Source: Wolbachia sp.
Lineage (GTDB): Bacteria > Pseudomonadota > Alphaproteobacteria > Rickettsiales > Anaplasmataceae
Direction: 5' to 3'
Length of the DNA stretch: 35,043 bases
Assembly (NCBI GenBank): GCA_028803175.1
Contig: JARBCG010000042.1
Span: 1-35,043 of the forward strand
Below are positions 17,315 through 25,134 of the stretch, piece by piece (position 1 is the stretch's first letter; each line of letters opens with the position of its first letter). The notes under the pieces were generated by a model. The model was not told where the DNA came from. It saw only the letters and a program-made list of their open reading frames with translations, and searched no databases. A program made the position numbers and the translations under genes.

Positions 17315-17950
17315 TTATTTCTTGCTAGAAAATTTATTATATCCGCACAAGGTAATATTAAACGTATAAGTTTTAATACCCTGGTCGTTACGGGAAAGTG
17401 GTGCTATCAGCAGACTTGCTAATCCACTACCAAAAAATCTTCAAGAATAAGGTCGATACAGTTATCACAACAATTATTAGTAAAAAACATTTGTGTTGTG
17501 AATTCCGAAAAATCTGGATGTTGAACTAAAAAATTTACATGTAACGCTCTATCACTACTTTTGCTAGGCATTATTGTAATAAAGTTATAATAACCAAGAT
17601 TATTTATAATGAATCTTCCTGACCAAGCAAAGTCTGGTTCATGCTGATTATCGTCTATATTCTCATCATAATGGTTTACACCACAAGCATTTGCGTGTCA
17701 TATGGAAATCACAACATTTTCTATTGGCAAAAAGTTTACATCAGTGACTCTACCTACTATGTATATCAGCTTTCCAGCTGCACTATTTGGAGAACCAGGT
17801 TTTCTTCATAAATTGTTTAAGGAGTTAAAATTTTTAGGAGCCGTATCAAGATCATATATTTCTGGAGTTTCAATGCAGTTAAGTAAAATAGGATCAGCTG
17901 CAAATAACTGTAAACTACACATATCAGATTATAGCAGCTTTTTTCTTTTG
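17315..17950 (-). pseudogene. Intradiol ring-cleavage dioxygenase-like gene (protocatechuate 3,4-dioxygenase fold), broken
   Basis: Merging reading frames on the minus strand gives a protein of about 200 aa: a likely leader (CSLQLFAADPILL, from an ATG at 17922 or slightly upstream after an indel), RKPGSPNSAAGKLIYIVGRV, IENVVISI, HANACGVNHYDENIDDN, FAWSGRFIINNLGYYNFITI, MPSKSSDRALHVNFLVQHPD, then SLLIAPLSRNDQGIKTYTFN and a TAA at 17315-17317. GYYNFITIMP followed by RALHVNF matches the Tyr/His iron-site region of intradiol dioxygenases, with Asn where the second His of HxH usually stands. Two in-frame TGA codons (before RKPG and between SI and HAN) and a one-base loss in a T run near 17430 disrupt it. 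Probably an exported protein in its ancestor. Confidence 0.75.
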
Positions 17951-18121
17951 TTAAAGATCTGACATTATTTTGGATAGTCCACTTAGTGAAAAACGTTGAA
18001 GAAGGATGTAATCTAAAGTATAGGAATGCCAATCTGATATTTTGTTTAATCGCTTAATGGATTGACGTCCTATTTTGGCGAACTGGAAGAGACTTAATGG
18101 CAATATGCCTAATAATGCCAT
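17951..18121 (-). CDS. Small hypothetical protein, 56 aa
   Basis: A complete frame from ATG at 18121 to TAA at 17951, beginning MALLGILPLSLFQFAKIGRQ and ending LSGLSKIMSDL. The N-terminal 15 residues are hydrophobic and a basic segment follows, as in a small membrane-anchored or exported peptide. It starts 15 nt after the ccmF stop on the same strand and would be read from the ccmF transcript; GGAAG lies about 10 nt upstream of the ATG. I do not recognise a family. Given the broken gene immediately downstream, it might also be the surviving 5' part of a longer gene. Confidence 0.4.
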   Translation of the reverse strand: MALLGILPLSLFQFAKIGRQSIKRLNKISDWHSYTLDYILLQRFSLSGLSKIMSDL

Positions 18122-18136
18122 GGCATGTTTTCTTCC

Positions 18137-20242
18137 TTAGCGACCAGTTTTAGAACGAATATTCAAACGAATATTCAAAGGAATAGCTGCAAGCAGCGAA
18201 CCAAAAGCGATTAAAATAGAGCCAAACCAGATTATAGACATACCTGGTTTATAGTATACTTTAGTTGCAATTTTGCTTTTGTTCTTATCAATCTCGCCGA
18301 TTACAACATAAATATCAGAAAATAAGTTATGGTAGATACTACTTTCGACGTTTTTCTGACATTCAACAAGGTAAAATCTATATTCAGGGGTTATTGCGCC
18401 TAATATTTTATTATTTAATAGGTTTTCAATGTTCATGGTACCTCTAACTGCATGGAAGTTTTCTTTTTTTATTAGCTCAACATTTTGTAGGGTGACTTTA
18501 AATTTATTGACGGTGATGCTATCTCCAATTTTTAAGTAATTTTCTTTCTGCTCCTGCCAACCAGTGGAATAGGTAATACCAAGAACCAGAATTGCAACAC
18601 CAGCATGGGCTATCATCATTGCATAATAGGCTTTTGAGACTTTTTTTGCTAGCAAAATAGATTCACTAAATACTGCTTTAAATAAACGAATTCTTTTACT
18701 ATATGCTTCTAAAATGAAGACTAGCAATGCTATGGAAAAGGTGATCGATAGCACAATCATTAGTTCCATGTGAAAAATAAATGGTAAAATAGCTGCAGCA
18801 CTGCAGAATGAAAATCTGTATTCATGAAATATTGGTAATATGCTATTTCCCTGCCATCGGGAATATTGCCCAATCATGGTTAATACTAGTATAGCCAATG
18901 CAATAGGGTTGAATAGAGAGTTATAATATGGCGATCCAACCGAAATTAGTTCACCAGTTAAATATTCAAGTAGTGTTGGGTATAAGGTGCCAACAAAAAC
19001 GACGAAAAAAGCCGTAATGAACAGTAGGTTATTTATCAGCATCATCGTAAAACGAGAGAAAAGACTTCTACCCAGTGTTATCCAAGTGCTTGACATCGGA
19101 GGTGTATAATTTTTTCTTGCAAATATTATAAATATCAATAAGCTACTGACTGTAATTATGCCAAGCAGAACTAATATATATAGCCCATATCTTGGATCAT
19201 CCGCAAACGTATGCACTGAAGTGAGTATTCCAGAACGCACTAAAAAGGTTCCAGTTATGCTTAAAATGAAAGTTACAAGCGCAAGCAAAATAGAAAGATT
19301 TCTTAAGATATTAAAATTTTGCACCATAAGTAACAAATGTGTGAGTGTAACTGCGATGAGCCACGGCATCAAAGAGACATTTTCTACTGGATCCCAAAAC
19401 CAAAATCCACCCCAACCAAGCTCGCGATATGCCCACCAACTGCCAAGACTTATACCTAAAGTAAGCAGCGACCAAGAAATAAGCACCCAAGGCCTTACGA
19501 TTTTAGCCCAAGTATTGCCTTCAATTTTTGTGATTAATCCTGCGATTGATAGTGAAAAAGCAACACTAAACCCGAGGTACCCTAAATATAATATTGGAGG
19601 ATGAATAGCAAGACCTACATCTTGTAATATCGGATTAAAGCCCAGTCCGTCTGTTTCAATGCTCGGCATTTTAGTGAAAGGGTTAGACTCAAACAATATA
19701 AATAATAGAAAACAAAAACAAATTAGTCCCTGAGTAATTAGAGATGTTTTTTTTAAAGTTTGATCCGATGTCATTCCAGTGGCTCTAAGATTGTCATTTA
19801 AGTAGCGGACACTGGAATCCAGCTTATCAACATTGTTTTCAATATGCGCTCCTAGAATTTGTTGTCCATTGTGTAATTTGCAAATACTTTTATATCTGTA
19901 TCCCAGTGTCAAGCACTTGGATGACACAGCTTGCTGTATGCAAATATCCATCAATAATAGATAAAGAGTAAGTATTAAAACCCAAAGCAGCATTGATCCT
20001 TCTTTATTTCCCCAAACACCACAAATTTTATAAAACAAAGGTTTCGTTGTGTGCGAGTGATAATATACGTTCTCAAGTGAGAAATCATTTGTAATATGAC
20101 AGTAAATTAAGATAGCCATTGATGCACACACGCAGGAAAATATGGCAGAAGTAATGAATCGGTATGTGTTGAATGGCAAAAATACATATGTTAAGGATAA
20201 TAAACAGGCCATTAATAATAATATATTGCCAAAATCAGACAT
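18137..20242 (-). CDS. ccmF: Cytochrome c haem lyase subunit CcmF with an in-frame palindromic insert
   Basis: Polytopic inner-membrane protein of system I cytochrome c maturation, attaching haem to apocytochrome c on the periplasmic side. The 701-aa product contains the tryptophan-rich WWD motif WGGFWFWDPVENVSLMPWL, the HPPILYLGYLGF segment with a conserved His, and a C-terminal periplasmic domain followed by a last helix. Residues about 99-166, between the helix ending LTLYLLLM and the one starting ITQGLICFCF, are an extra hydrophilic stretch of roughly 65 aa encoded by two palindromic repeat units (19771-19817 and 19896-19926). Without it the length would be about 636 aa, normal for the family. 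The frame is intact, so the protein may tolerate the loop. Confidence 0.93.
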   Translation of the reverse strand: MSDFGNILLLMACLLSLTYVFLPFNTYRFITSAIFSCVCASMAILIYCHITNDFSLENVYYHSHTTKPLFYKICGVWGNKEGSMLLWVLILTLYLLLMDICIQQAVSSKCLTLGYRYKSICKLHNGQQILGAHIENNVDKLDSSVRYLNDNLRATGMTSDQTLKKTSLITQGLICFCFLLFILFESNPFTKMPSIETDGLGFNPILQDVGLAIHPPILYLGYLGFSVAFSLSIAGLITKIEGNTWAKIVRPWVLISWSLLTLGISLGSWWAYRELGWGGFWFWDPVENVSLMPWLIAVTLTHLLLMVQNFNILRNLSILLALVTFILSITGTFLVRSGILTSVHTFADDPRYGLYILVLLGIITVSSLLIFIIFARKNYTPPMSSTWITLGRSLFSRFTMMLINNLLFITAFFVVFVGTLYPTLLEYLTGELISVGSPYYNSLFNPIALAILVLTMIGQYSRWQGNSILPIFHEYRFSFCSAAAILPFIFHMELMIVLSITFSIALLVFILEAYSKRIRLFKAVFSESILLAKKVSKAYYAMMIAHAGVAILVLGITYSTGWQEQKENYLKIGDSITVNKFKVTLQNVELIKKENFHAVRGTMNIENLLNNKILGAITPEYRFYLVECQKNVESSIYHNLFSDIYVVIGEIDKNKSKIATKVYYKPGMSIIWFGSILIAFGSLLAAIPLNIRLNIRSKTGR
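19771..19926. repeat. Two palindromic repeat units inside ccmF
   Basis: Unit 1: ATTCCAGTG at 19772-19780 pairs with CACTGGAAT at 19809-19817 across 28 nt. Unit 2: ATCCCAGTG at 19899-19907 pairs with CACTTGGAT at 19913-19921 across a 5-nt loop, with one mismatch, flanked by TGT and ACA. Both resemble the TTCCAGTG...CACTGGAA repeat of Wolbachia. Both are translated in frame. Confidence 0.7.
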
Positions 20243-20425
20243 AGAAGACGTTTAATTCTATTAGAATATCATTTATGATAACTGAAATTTTATTATATCT
20301 CTTTTAAAATTCGATTTCTGGTGGTAATTTTCTACGTTATAATTTACTGGTGCTTCTCAAAAATAGGGTAGAGTAATGAGAAGGGTATATAATTAAGATA
20401 GCAAGTAAATTAAAAACATTGTTTT

Positions 20426-21103
20426 TCAACTATTTACTTCAATCGTTTCATTATCAGTAAAACCTAAACTGACTAAATATATTTCTGTAGATTCAGATCT
20501 ACTTGACTTCGGTTTAAAGTATTTTACTATTTTAAACATTTTTTTTAATTTATTGTAAAAATCTTTATCAGACTCTCCTTGGAATATCTTTACTACAAAC
20601 TTACCACCACTATTCAAGAAATGCTTTGCAAAGTTCAATGCTGCCTCACATAAAAGCATAATTCTGATATGATCCAGCAATTTTAAACCACTAGTTCCAG
20701 GAGCCATATCAGATAAAATTACGTCAAATTTTTGATCTTTAAATTTTTCTTTTAAAATTTTAATCTCATTGATATCGCATTCTATAAATTCTACCCCACT
20801 TAATTCATCCATTGGCTTTATGTCAATAGCAAATACGTCTTCAGCTTTTTTAGATGCAACTTGTGACCACCCTCCAGGATAAGCACCTAAGTCAACAACT
20901 TTTTGTCCTTCTTGTAGTAACTTAAATTTACTATCTATTTCTATTAATTTGTACGCTGAACGTGACCTGTAGCCATCTTTGTTTATTTTTTGTACATACT
21001 GATCATTTAGATGACGATGAAGCCACCTTGTTGAAGATAATTTCCTACCTCTCGCCGTTTTAACTCTCGTTTTTATTGTTAGTACCCTATCAAGATTACT
21101 CAT
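20426..21103 (-). CDS. rlmE: 23S rRNA (uridine-2'-O-)-methyltransferase
   Basis: SAM-dependent RrmJ/FtsJ methyltransferase modifying a uridine in the A loop of 23S rRNA, aiding large-subunit maturation. The 225-aa product has SRSAYKLIEID near 46-56 (catalytic Lys), the SAM site VVDLGAYPGGWSQVA near 69-83, LSDMAPGTSG (catalytic Asp), GGKFVVKIFQGES (Lys) and SRSESTEIYLVSLGF (Glu), a complete K-D-K-E tetrad. The ATGAGTAA at its start contains the final stop of the popZ frame, so the two genes originally overlapped. Confidence 0.93.
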   Translation of the reverse strand: MSNLDRVLTIKTRVKTARGRKLSSTRWLHRHLNDQYVQKINKDGYRSRSAYKLIEIDSKFKLLQEGQKVVDLGAYPGGWSQVASKKAEDVFAIDIKPMDELSGVEFIECDINEIKILKEKFKDQKFDVILSDMAPGTSGLKLLDHIRIMLLCEAALNFAKHFLNSGGKFVVKIFQGESDKDFYNKLKKMFKIVKYFKPKSSRSESTEIYLVSLGFTDNETIEVNS

Positions 21104-21611
21104 TATTATTTATTATATCTTTAAGCTCTTTTTCAACTACTTCTTTTACTAGTTTGTACAGATGCTTATTTATCCACTATGATAGCTCAGATTTTAAAAG
21201 AGACATAACTAATTCTCCAACAGTAAGATTGTAATCACTAGGACTGTTTTGTTGTTGTAATTCATTTTGCACATTTCCAAGCAATGCTTTGATCTCTTTA
21301 ATATTTTCTTTTAAAATCAAATGATCATTATTTTGTGCTTGTAAGTCACTACTTTTCATCTTATATGACTTTTTGTCACTAGTGTGGCAATTACCATACA
21401 AATAGTCATCTGTTTTCTCTTCTCCTAAATTTTGACTATAATCACCAGATTGATTACATTTAAAAGTCACTTTTTCATTTTGATAGTTAAAGTTTTATTA
21501 TTCTTATTCGTTATCTACTTCTACTTTATCATTATTTGAATTTTTATTAGATGTAGCTTTTTTTATATCTTCTAAGATATCTTTTACAGATTGATTGCCT
21601 TGTTGATCATT
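21096..21611 (-). pseudogene. PopZ-like polar organising protein (DUF2497), broken by four in-frame stops
   Basis: A single 172-codon frame from ATG at 21611 to TAA at 21096 reads as a PopZ-like protein. The N-terminus QSVKDILEDIKKA matches the short N-terminal helix of the family (EEILASIRR type). The C-terminus LTVGELVMSLLKSELS, stop, WINKHLYKLVKEVVEKELKD matches the PopZ assembly domain (LLRPMLKEWLDENLPRIVE type). TAA codons at 21504, 21498 and 21495 cut the acidic middle part, and TAG at 21177 cuts the C-terminal domain, probably CAG to TAG. An open 97-codon piece (21177-21470) remains. PopZ forms a pole hub that anchors centromere complexes. The tolC-popZ adjacency seen in other alphaproteobacteria supports identity. 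Confidence 0.7.
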
Positions 21612-21633
21612 CATAGCGTTAATACCATTAAAT

Positions 21634-22881
21634 TCAGAGATTTATACCATTTATTATAAAAAGTAAACGATAAACACTAGTCACATAATTACTTTTTGCT
21701 TCAACTAAATCTGAACGTGCTTTAAATAGTGCATCTTCAGTATCCAAAAGATCTGTTGTGCTCTTTAGATTTAAATTTACTTCTTGTTCCACTCCTTCTA
21801 ATGCTAAAGTTGCTGCTTTTTCTGCCTCCTGGCTTGCTTTGATAATAGATTTTGCTGTTAAAACATTATTCCAAGCATTTATAACCATTTGTTCTATATT
21901 CTTTACTGCCTCATAGTAATCATAAGTAACTCTTTTTACGTTCATCTTAGCTCTGCTAATACCAAAAACATTGGTTCCTTTTTTAAAAATTGGCACATCA
22001 AGAACAAAACCAACATTTACTCCGTGTGAATCGGAAAGTGTGCTTAAATTAATATCTTGTGTACCAAAATTTTTACTTGCACTGAAAGTTAAAGAAGGAA
22101 GCCATTTAGAATATTCAGCAATAACTTCCATGCTAGCAGCCTTTTTCTGATAAATCGCTGCCTTTAAATTTAGATTATTAGTTTTTGCTAATCGCAAACA
22201 TTCATTCAATTCTGGAACAGAAGGCAAGTTATCATTAGCTTCAGAAAGATAATCGGGGTTTTCGCCTATTAAGTGATAATAAGCGATGTTTGCTGATTTT
22301 AATTGACCTTCAGCATCTACTCTTTTAGACATAGAAGAAGAGAATTTTGCCCTTGCCAATGAAACTTCAGCACTAGTCACTTCACCGAGAGAAAAACGCT
22401 TTTTCATAGACGACAAATGCTCCATGGAGACACGTTCTTTATGTTCCATTAATTTCAATATTTCAGTCTTTTGTAAAACATCAACATATGCTTTTAAAGC
22501 ATTGAGCGCAACCTCTTGTTTCAGTTGATAAAACTTTATCTTCTCTACTTTTAATGAGTAATTTGAATGATTAAACATAGCAAAACTGCTCCCACCGTCC
22601 ATTAATCTTTGATTCAAATAAAGACTTTTTCCTAGTTGAAGTCTACCGCTTTTATCATCAAAACCAAAGTTCTCATTAAACTTATACTTCAAACGAATAT
22701 CAGGAAAAAATCCAACTAATCCAGAAGATTTTAGTTGCTTTTCTACACCTTTATACTGGTAAAATTGAGATTTTATTCTTGAACTATTTTTGATAGCTCT
22801 ACCTATAGCCTCTTCTAGATCAATTGCGTAGCAACTTATAGTACTTAAAATGATTGCAAGCGTAATAGTTAACCGAAGCAT
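21634..22881 (-). CDS. tolC: TolC-family outer membrane efflux protein
   Basis: Outer-membrane channel for type I secretion and drug efflux. The chosen start at 22881 gives 415 aa beginning MLRLTITLAIILSTISCYA, a clear signal peptide, and is preceded by AGGTGG 4 nt upstream; the frame extends to 22914 but those 11 residues would precede the signal. The mature protein starts DLEEAIGRAIKNS, the first OEP repeat helix, and two helical repeats follow with typical features (LKAYVDVLQKTE, VSLARAKFSSS, LNLKAAIYQKKAASMEVIAE, LSTLSDSHGVNVGFVLDVPI, LLDTEDALFKARSDLVEAKS). The next gene downstream is the broken popZ-like frame, 22 nt away. Confidence 0.92.
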   Translation of the reverse strand: MLRLTITLAIILSTISCYAIDLEEAIGRAIKNSSRIKSQFYQYKGVEKQLKSSGLVGFFPDIRLKYKFNENFGFDDKSGRLQLGKSLYLNQRLMDGGSSFAMFNHSNYSLKVEKIKFYQLKQEVALNALKAYVDVLQKTEILKLMEHKERVSMEHLSSMKKRFSLGEVTSAEVSLARAKFSSSMSKRVDAEGQLKSANIAYYHLIGENPDYLSEANDNLPSVPELNECLRLAKTNNLNLKAAIYQKKAASMEVIAEYSKWLPSLTFSASKNFGTQDINLSTLSDSHGVNVGFVLDVPIFKKGTNVFGISRAKMNVKRVTYDYYEAVKNIEQMVINAWNNVLTAKSIIKASQEAEKAATLALEGVEQEVNLNLKSTTDLLDTEDALFKARSDLVEAKSNYVTSVYRLLFIINGINL

Positions 22882-22963
22882 TTTACCACCTGTATATATG
22901 GTTGCATAGCTCAATTGCTAGCACAAATTGTTTTAATAATCAATAAATATTTACCTATAGTTA

Positions 22964-22991
22964 TTGACACTATTGAGAAATTAAGTATATC
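22964..22991 (+). promoter_or_regulatory. Promoter for rplM-rpsI
   Basis: TTGACA at 22964-22969 and TATATC at 22986-22991 with a 16-nt spacer, about 30 nt before the rplM ATG. The perfect -35 box fits a highly expressed ribosomal operon. Confidence 0.5.
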
Positions 22992-23020
22992 ATGGCTTAC
23001 TATTATTTAGTTAAATTGTA

Positions 23021-23479
23021 ATGAAGACTTTTTTCTTAAAAGAGAAGCAAATTGATAAAAAATGGTTTGTTATAGACGCAGAAGGATTAGTAGTAGGAAG
23101 GCTTGCAGCGTTTGTAGTAACATTATTACGTGGGAAGCATAAACCTGAGTATACACCTCATATAGATTGTGGCGATAATGTGATTATTATTAATGCAGAA
23201 AAAGTATATTTTACTGGAAAAAAACTTAAAGATAAAATCTATTATAGGCACACAGGTCATCCTGGAGGTTTGAAACAAACTAATCCAGCTAATATTTTAA
23301 ATGGTAAATTTCCTGAACGTGTGATAGAAATGGCAGTAAAAAGAATGCTTGATGATGGTCCTATGGCTCGTAGACGTTTTGAAAATTTATATGTGTATTC
23401 TGGTCCAGAGCATAAGCATCAAGGCCAGCAGCCTAAAGTGATAGATTTTGCCTCTTTAAATCGTAAGAATAAAAAATAA
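23021..23479 (+). CDS. rplM: 50S ribosomal protein L13
   Basis: Early-assembly protein of the large ribosomal subunit. The 152-aa product has KWFVIDAEGLVVGRLAAFVV near 14-33, LRGKHKPEYTPHIDCGDNVI near 37-56, and YSGPEHKHQGQQPKVIDF near the C-terminus, all characteristic. Length is normal. It is followed after 10 nt by rpsI, the conserved L13-S9 operon. Confidence 0.98.
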   Translation: MKTFFLKEKQIDKKWFVIDAEGLVVGRLAAFVVTLLRGKHKPEYTPHIDCGDNVIIINAEKVYFTGKKLKDKIYYRHTGHPGGLKQTNPANILNGKFPERVIEMAVKRMLDDGPMARRRFENLYVYSGPEHKHQGQQPKVIDFASLNRKNKK

Positions 23480-23489
23480 TGGAGTAAAA

Positions 23490-23939
23490 ATGGAAAATCC
23501 TACAATAAATAATAATCAATCAAAAAAAATCAAACCAGCAGTTGATTCACTTGGTCGCTCATATGCCACAGGTCGAAGGAAAGAAGCTGTAGCAAGGGTA
23601 TGGATAAAGCCAGGAAGTGGAAAGTTTAGTGTTAATAAAAAAGACAGTCTAATCTTTTGCTTGAAGAGTGAGTCAGTATGCCAAATGGTAAAAATGCCAT
23701 TTGTTGCGACTTCTACGTTAGATAAATATGATGTATTTGCGACTGTTAGAGGTGGAGGATTGTCTGGTCAGGCGGGTGCATTAGCTCATGGTATCAGTAG
23801 GGCTTTAAGTAGCATCAGCCAAGATTTATATTCTATACTCCGTAATGGTGGATTCTTAACTCGAGATTCTCGTGTTGTTGAACGTAAAAAATGTGGTCAG
23901 CATAAAGCTCGGAAAAAATGTCAATTTTCTAAGAGATAA
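23490..23939 (+). CDS. rpsI: 30S ribosomal protein S9
   Basis: Small-subunit protein whose C-terminal tail reaches the P-site tRNA. The 149-aa product has YATGRRKEAVARVWIKPGSG near 25-44, VRGGGLSGQAGALAHGISRA near 88-107, LTRDSRVVERKKCGQHKARK near 123-142, and ends FSKR, as in other S9 proteins. A short family-typical N-terminal extension precedes the core. GGAG lies 6 nt before the ATG. Confidence 0.98.
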   Translation: MENPTINNNQSKKIKPAVDSLGRSYATGRRKEAVARVWIKPGSGKFSVNKKDSLIFCLKSESVCQMVKMPFVATSTLDKYDVFATVRGGGLSGQAGALAHGISRALSSISQDLYSILRNGGFLTRDSRVVERKKCGQHKARKKCQFSKR

Positions 23940-23960
23940 CCATTTTACTATGGTGTTTTT
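23939..23960 (+). terminator. Probable weak terminator after rpsI
   Basis: ACCAT at 23939-23943 pairs with ATGGT at 23950-23954 across a 6-nt loop and is followed by GTTTTT. The 5-bp stem starts at the rpsI stop and is short, so strength is uncertain. Confidence 0.35.
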
Positions 23961-24024
23961 CTGTAGGTATAATGCAAATATCTACAAAAGTGTACGATAT
24001 ATTCTATTTTTATAACAAATTTGA

Positions 24025-24052
24025 TTGACTATAGCCATCAACATAATATGCT
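24025..24052 (+). promoter_or_regulatory. Promoter for the HU-family gene
   Basis: TTGACT at 24025-24030 and TATGCT at 24047-24052 with a 16-nt spacer, about 32 nt before the ATG at 24085. Confidence 0.45.
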
Positions 24053-24084
24053 ATCTGTGTGAATTTTTTAAATATAGGTAATTT

Positions 24085-24396
24085 ATGAGTAAAGAAGATA
24101 TAATAAAGAAATTGAAAGAAAAGTGTTCAGAAAAGCACATCGGGGCAACAAAGTCTGATTTAAACAAGATTTTTGATGCGCTTATGGAAGTAATGAAGGA
24201 TGTATTAAATGATACAGGTGAAATGCGTCTGCATGGAATAGGTACATTTTGTATTATGATAAGCAAAGAAAAACAGTGTCGTAACCCTCAAAATGGTGAA
24301 GTAATGATAGTTCCTGAAAAGAGAAGAGTCAAATTTAAAGTAAGCCAAACTCTGGCAGGTGTTTTAAATGAAAAAGAGGAAGAGGCGGTTAACTAG
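24085..24396 (+). CDS. HU/IHF family DNA-binding protein
   Basis: Histone-like nucleoid protein that bends DNA. The 103-aa product has the helical N-terminal part (KEDIIKKLKEKC, then LNKIFDALMEVMKDVLN) and the signature GEMRLHGIGTFCIMISKEKQ followed by CRNPQNGEVMIVPEKRRVKF, whose NPQNGE segment corresponds to the proline-bearing arm tip that intercalates in DNA. An acidic tail (EKEEEAVN) extends beyond the usual end. It has its own promoter. The last 8 nt overlap the convergent pdxJ end. HU alpha, HU beta and IHF subunits cannot be told apart here. Confidence 0.93.
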   Translation: MSKEDIIKKLKEKCSEKHIGATKSDLNKIFDALMEVMKDVLNDTGEMRLHGIGTFCIMISKEKQCRNPQNGEVMIVPEKRRVKFKVSQTLAGVLNEKEEEAVN

Positions 24397-25096
24397 ATGT
24401 TATTGTTTTCATCTTTTTTACCGCACCGTATAAACCATGAAATACGGCTTCACTAATCAAATAGTGACCTATGTTAAAGGCTGATATATGTGGCGTTTGT
24501 ATTACTTTTTTAGCATGTTCGTAAGTTATGCCATGTCCTGCATGGCATTCTACTCCTAGTTTGTTGATATACTCTGCGGCATCAGCAATTAGCTGTAACT
24601 TTTTTTCCGATGGGTTGTTACAGTAGTCTCCTGTATGAATTTCTATTATGTCTGGTTTTGTTTCTAGCTTTTCAAGATATTTTAATTGACCCATATTTGG
24701 ATCAATAAACAGTGACACTTTTATATCAAAGTTGTGCATATCTTGTATTATATTGTGTAGCTTACTGTACATACCAATGATATCCAAGCCACCTTCAGTC
24801 GTTAGCTCTTCTCTTTTTTCTGGTACTATACAAATTGAATAGGGCTTTACCTTTTTTGCTATTTTAAGCATTTCCTCTGTTGCTGCAATTTCTAGGTTTA
24901 ATTCAGTGTTAATGTGATTTTTAAGATTGTATACATCTTCATCTCTAATATGCCTTCTATCCTCTCTCAAGTGCACAGTAATAAAATCTGCTCCTGCATT
25001 AATAGCAATCTTTGCTGCCTCTATGAGATCTGGGTATAAAGTGCAACGTGCGTTGCGAATAGTTGCAATGTGGTCAATGTTAACACCTAGTTTCAT
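24389..25096 (-). CDS. pdxJ: Pyridoxine 5'-phosphate synthase
   Basis: Condenses 3-amino-2-oxopropyl phosphate with deoxyxylulose 5-phosphate to make pyridoxine 5'-phosphate. The 235-aa TIM-barrel protein begins MKLGVNIDHIATIRNAR, the diagnostic N-terminus, followed by FITVHLREDRRHIRDEDV near 38-55, SICIVPEKREELTTEGGLD near 91-109, EIHTGDYCN near 150-158, and CHAGHGITY near 188-196. Length is typical. With pdxH in this window it gives the final two steps of B6 synthesis by the DXP-dependent route. Confidence 0.95.
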   Translation of the reverse strand: MKLGVNIDHIATIRNARCTLYPDLIEAAKIAINAGADFITVHLREDRRHIRDEDVYNLKNHINTELNLEIAATEEMLKIAKKVKPYSICIVPEKREELTTEGGLDIIGMYSKLHNIIQDMHNFDIKVSLFIDPNMGQLKYLEKLETKPDIIEIHTGDYCNNPSEKKLQLIADAAEYINKLGVECHAGHGITYEHAKKVIQTPHISAFNIGHYLISEAVFHGLYGAVKKMKTITSS

Positions 25097-25134
25097 AATT
25101 TACCTCGAAAATTATTTGTACATTATACATGTTA

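Noticed and set aside
17419..17922. TGA read as tryptophan in the dioxygenase frame (SI-TGA-HAN would fit Trp).
   Set aside because: A second TGA in the same gene sits where Leu is more likely, a frameshift also breaks the gene, and other genes in the window use TGA as a stop (for example proS and acnA). Pseudogene decay explains it better than recoding.
17817..18032. 71-aa minus-strand frame MAFLYFRLHPSSTFF.
   Set aside because: It runs out of frame across the 56-aa ORF and the dioxygenase 5' end, has Arg/Phe/Ser-rich shadow composition and no ribosome binding site.
21177..21470. Annotating the 97-aa frame as an intact hypothetical gene.
   Set aside because: The frame continues beyond its TAG into the rest of the PopZ-like domain and upstream beyond its GTG into the matching N-terminal helix, so it is part of a broken longer gene.
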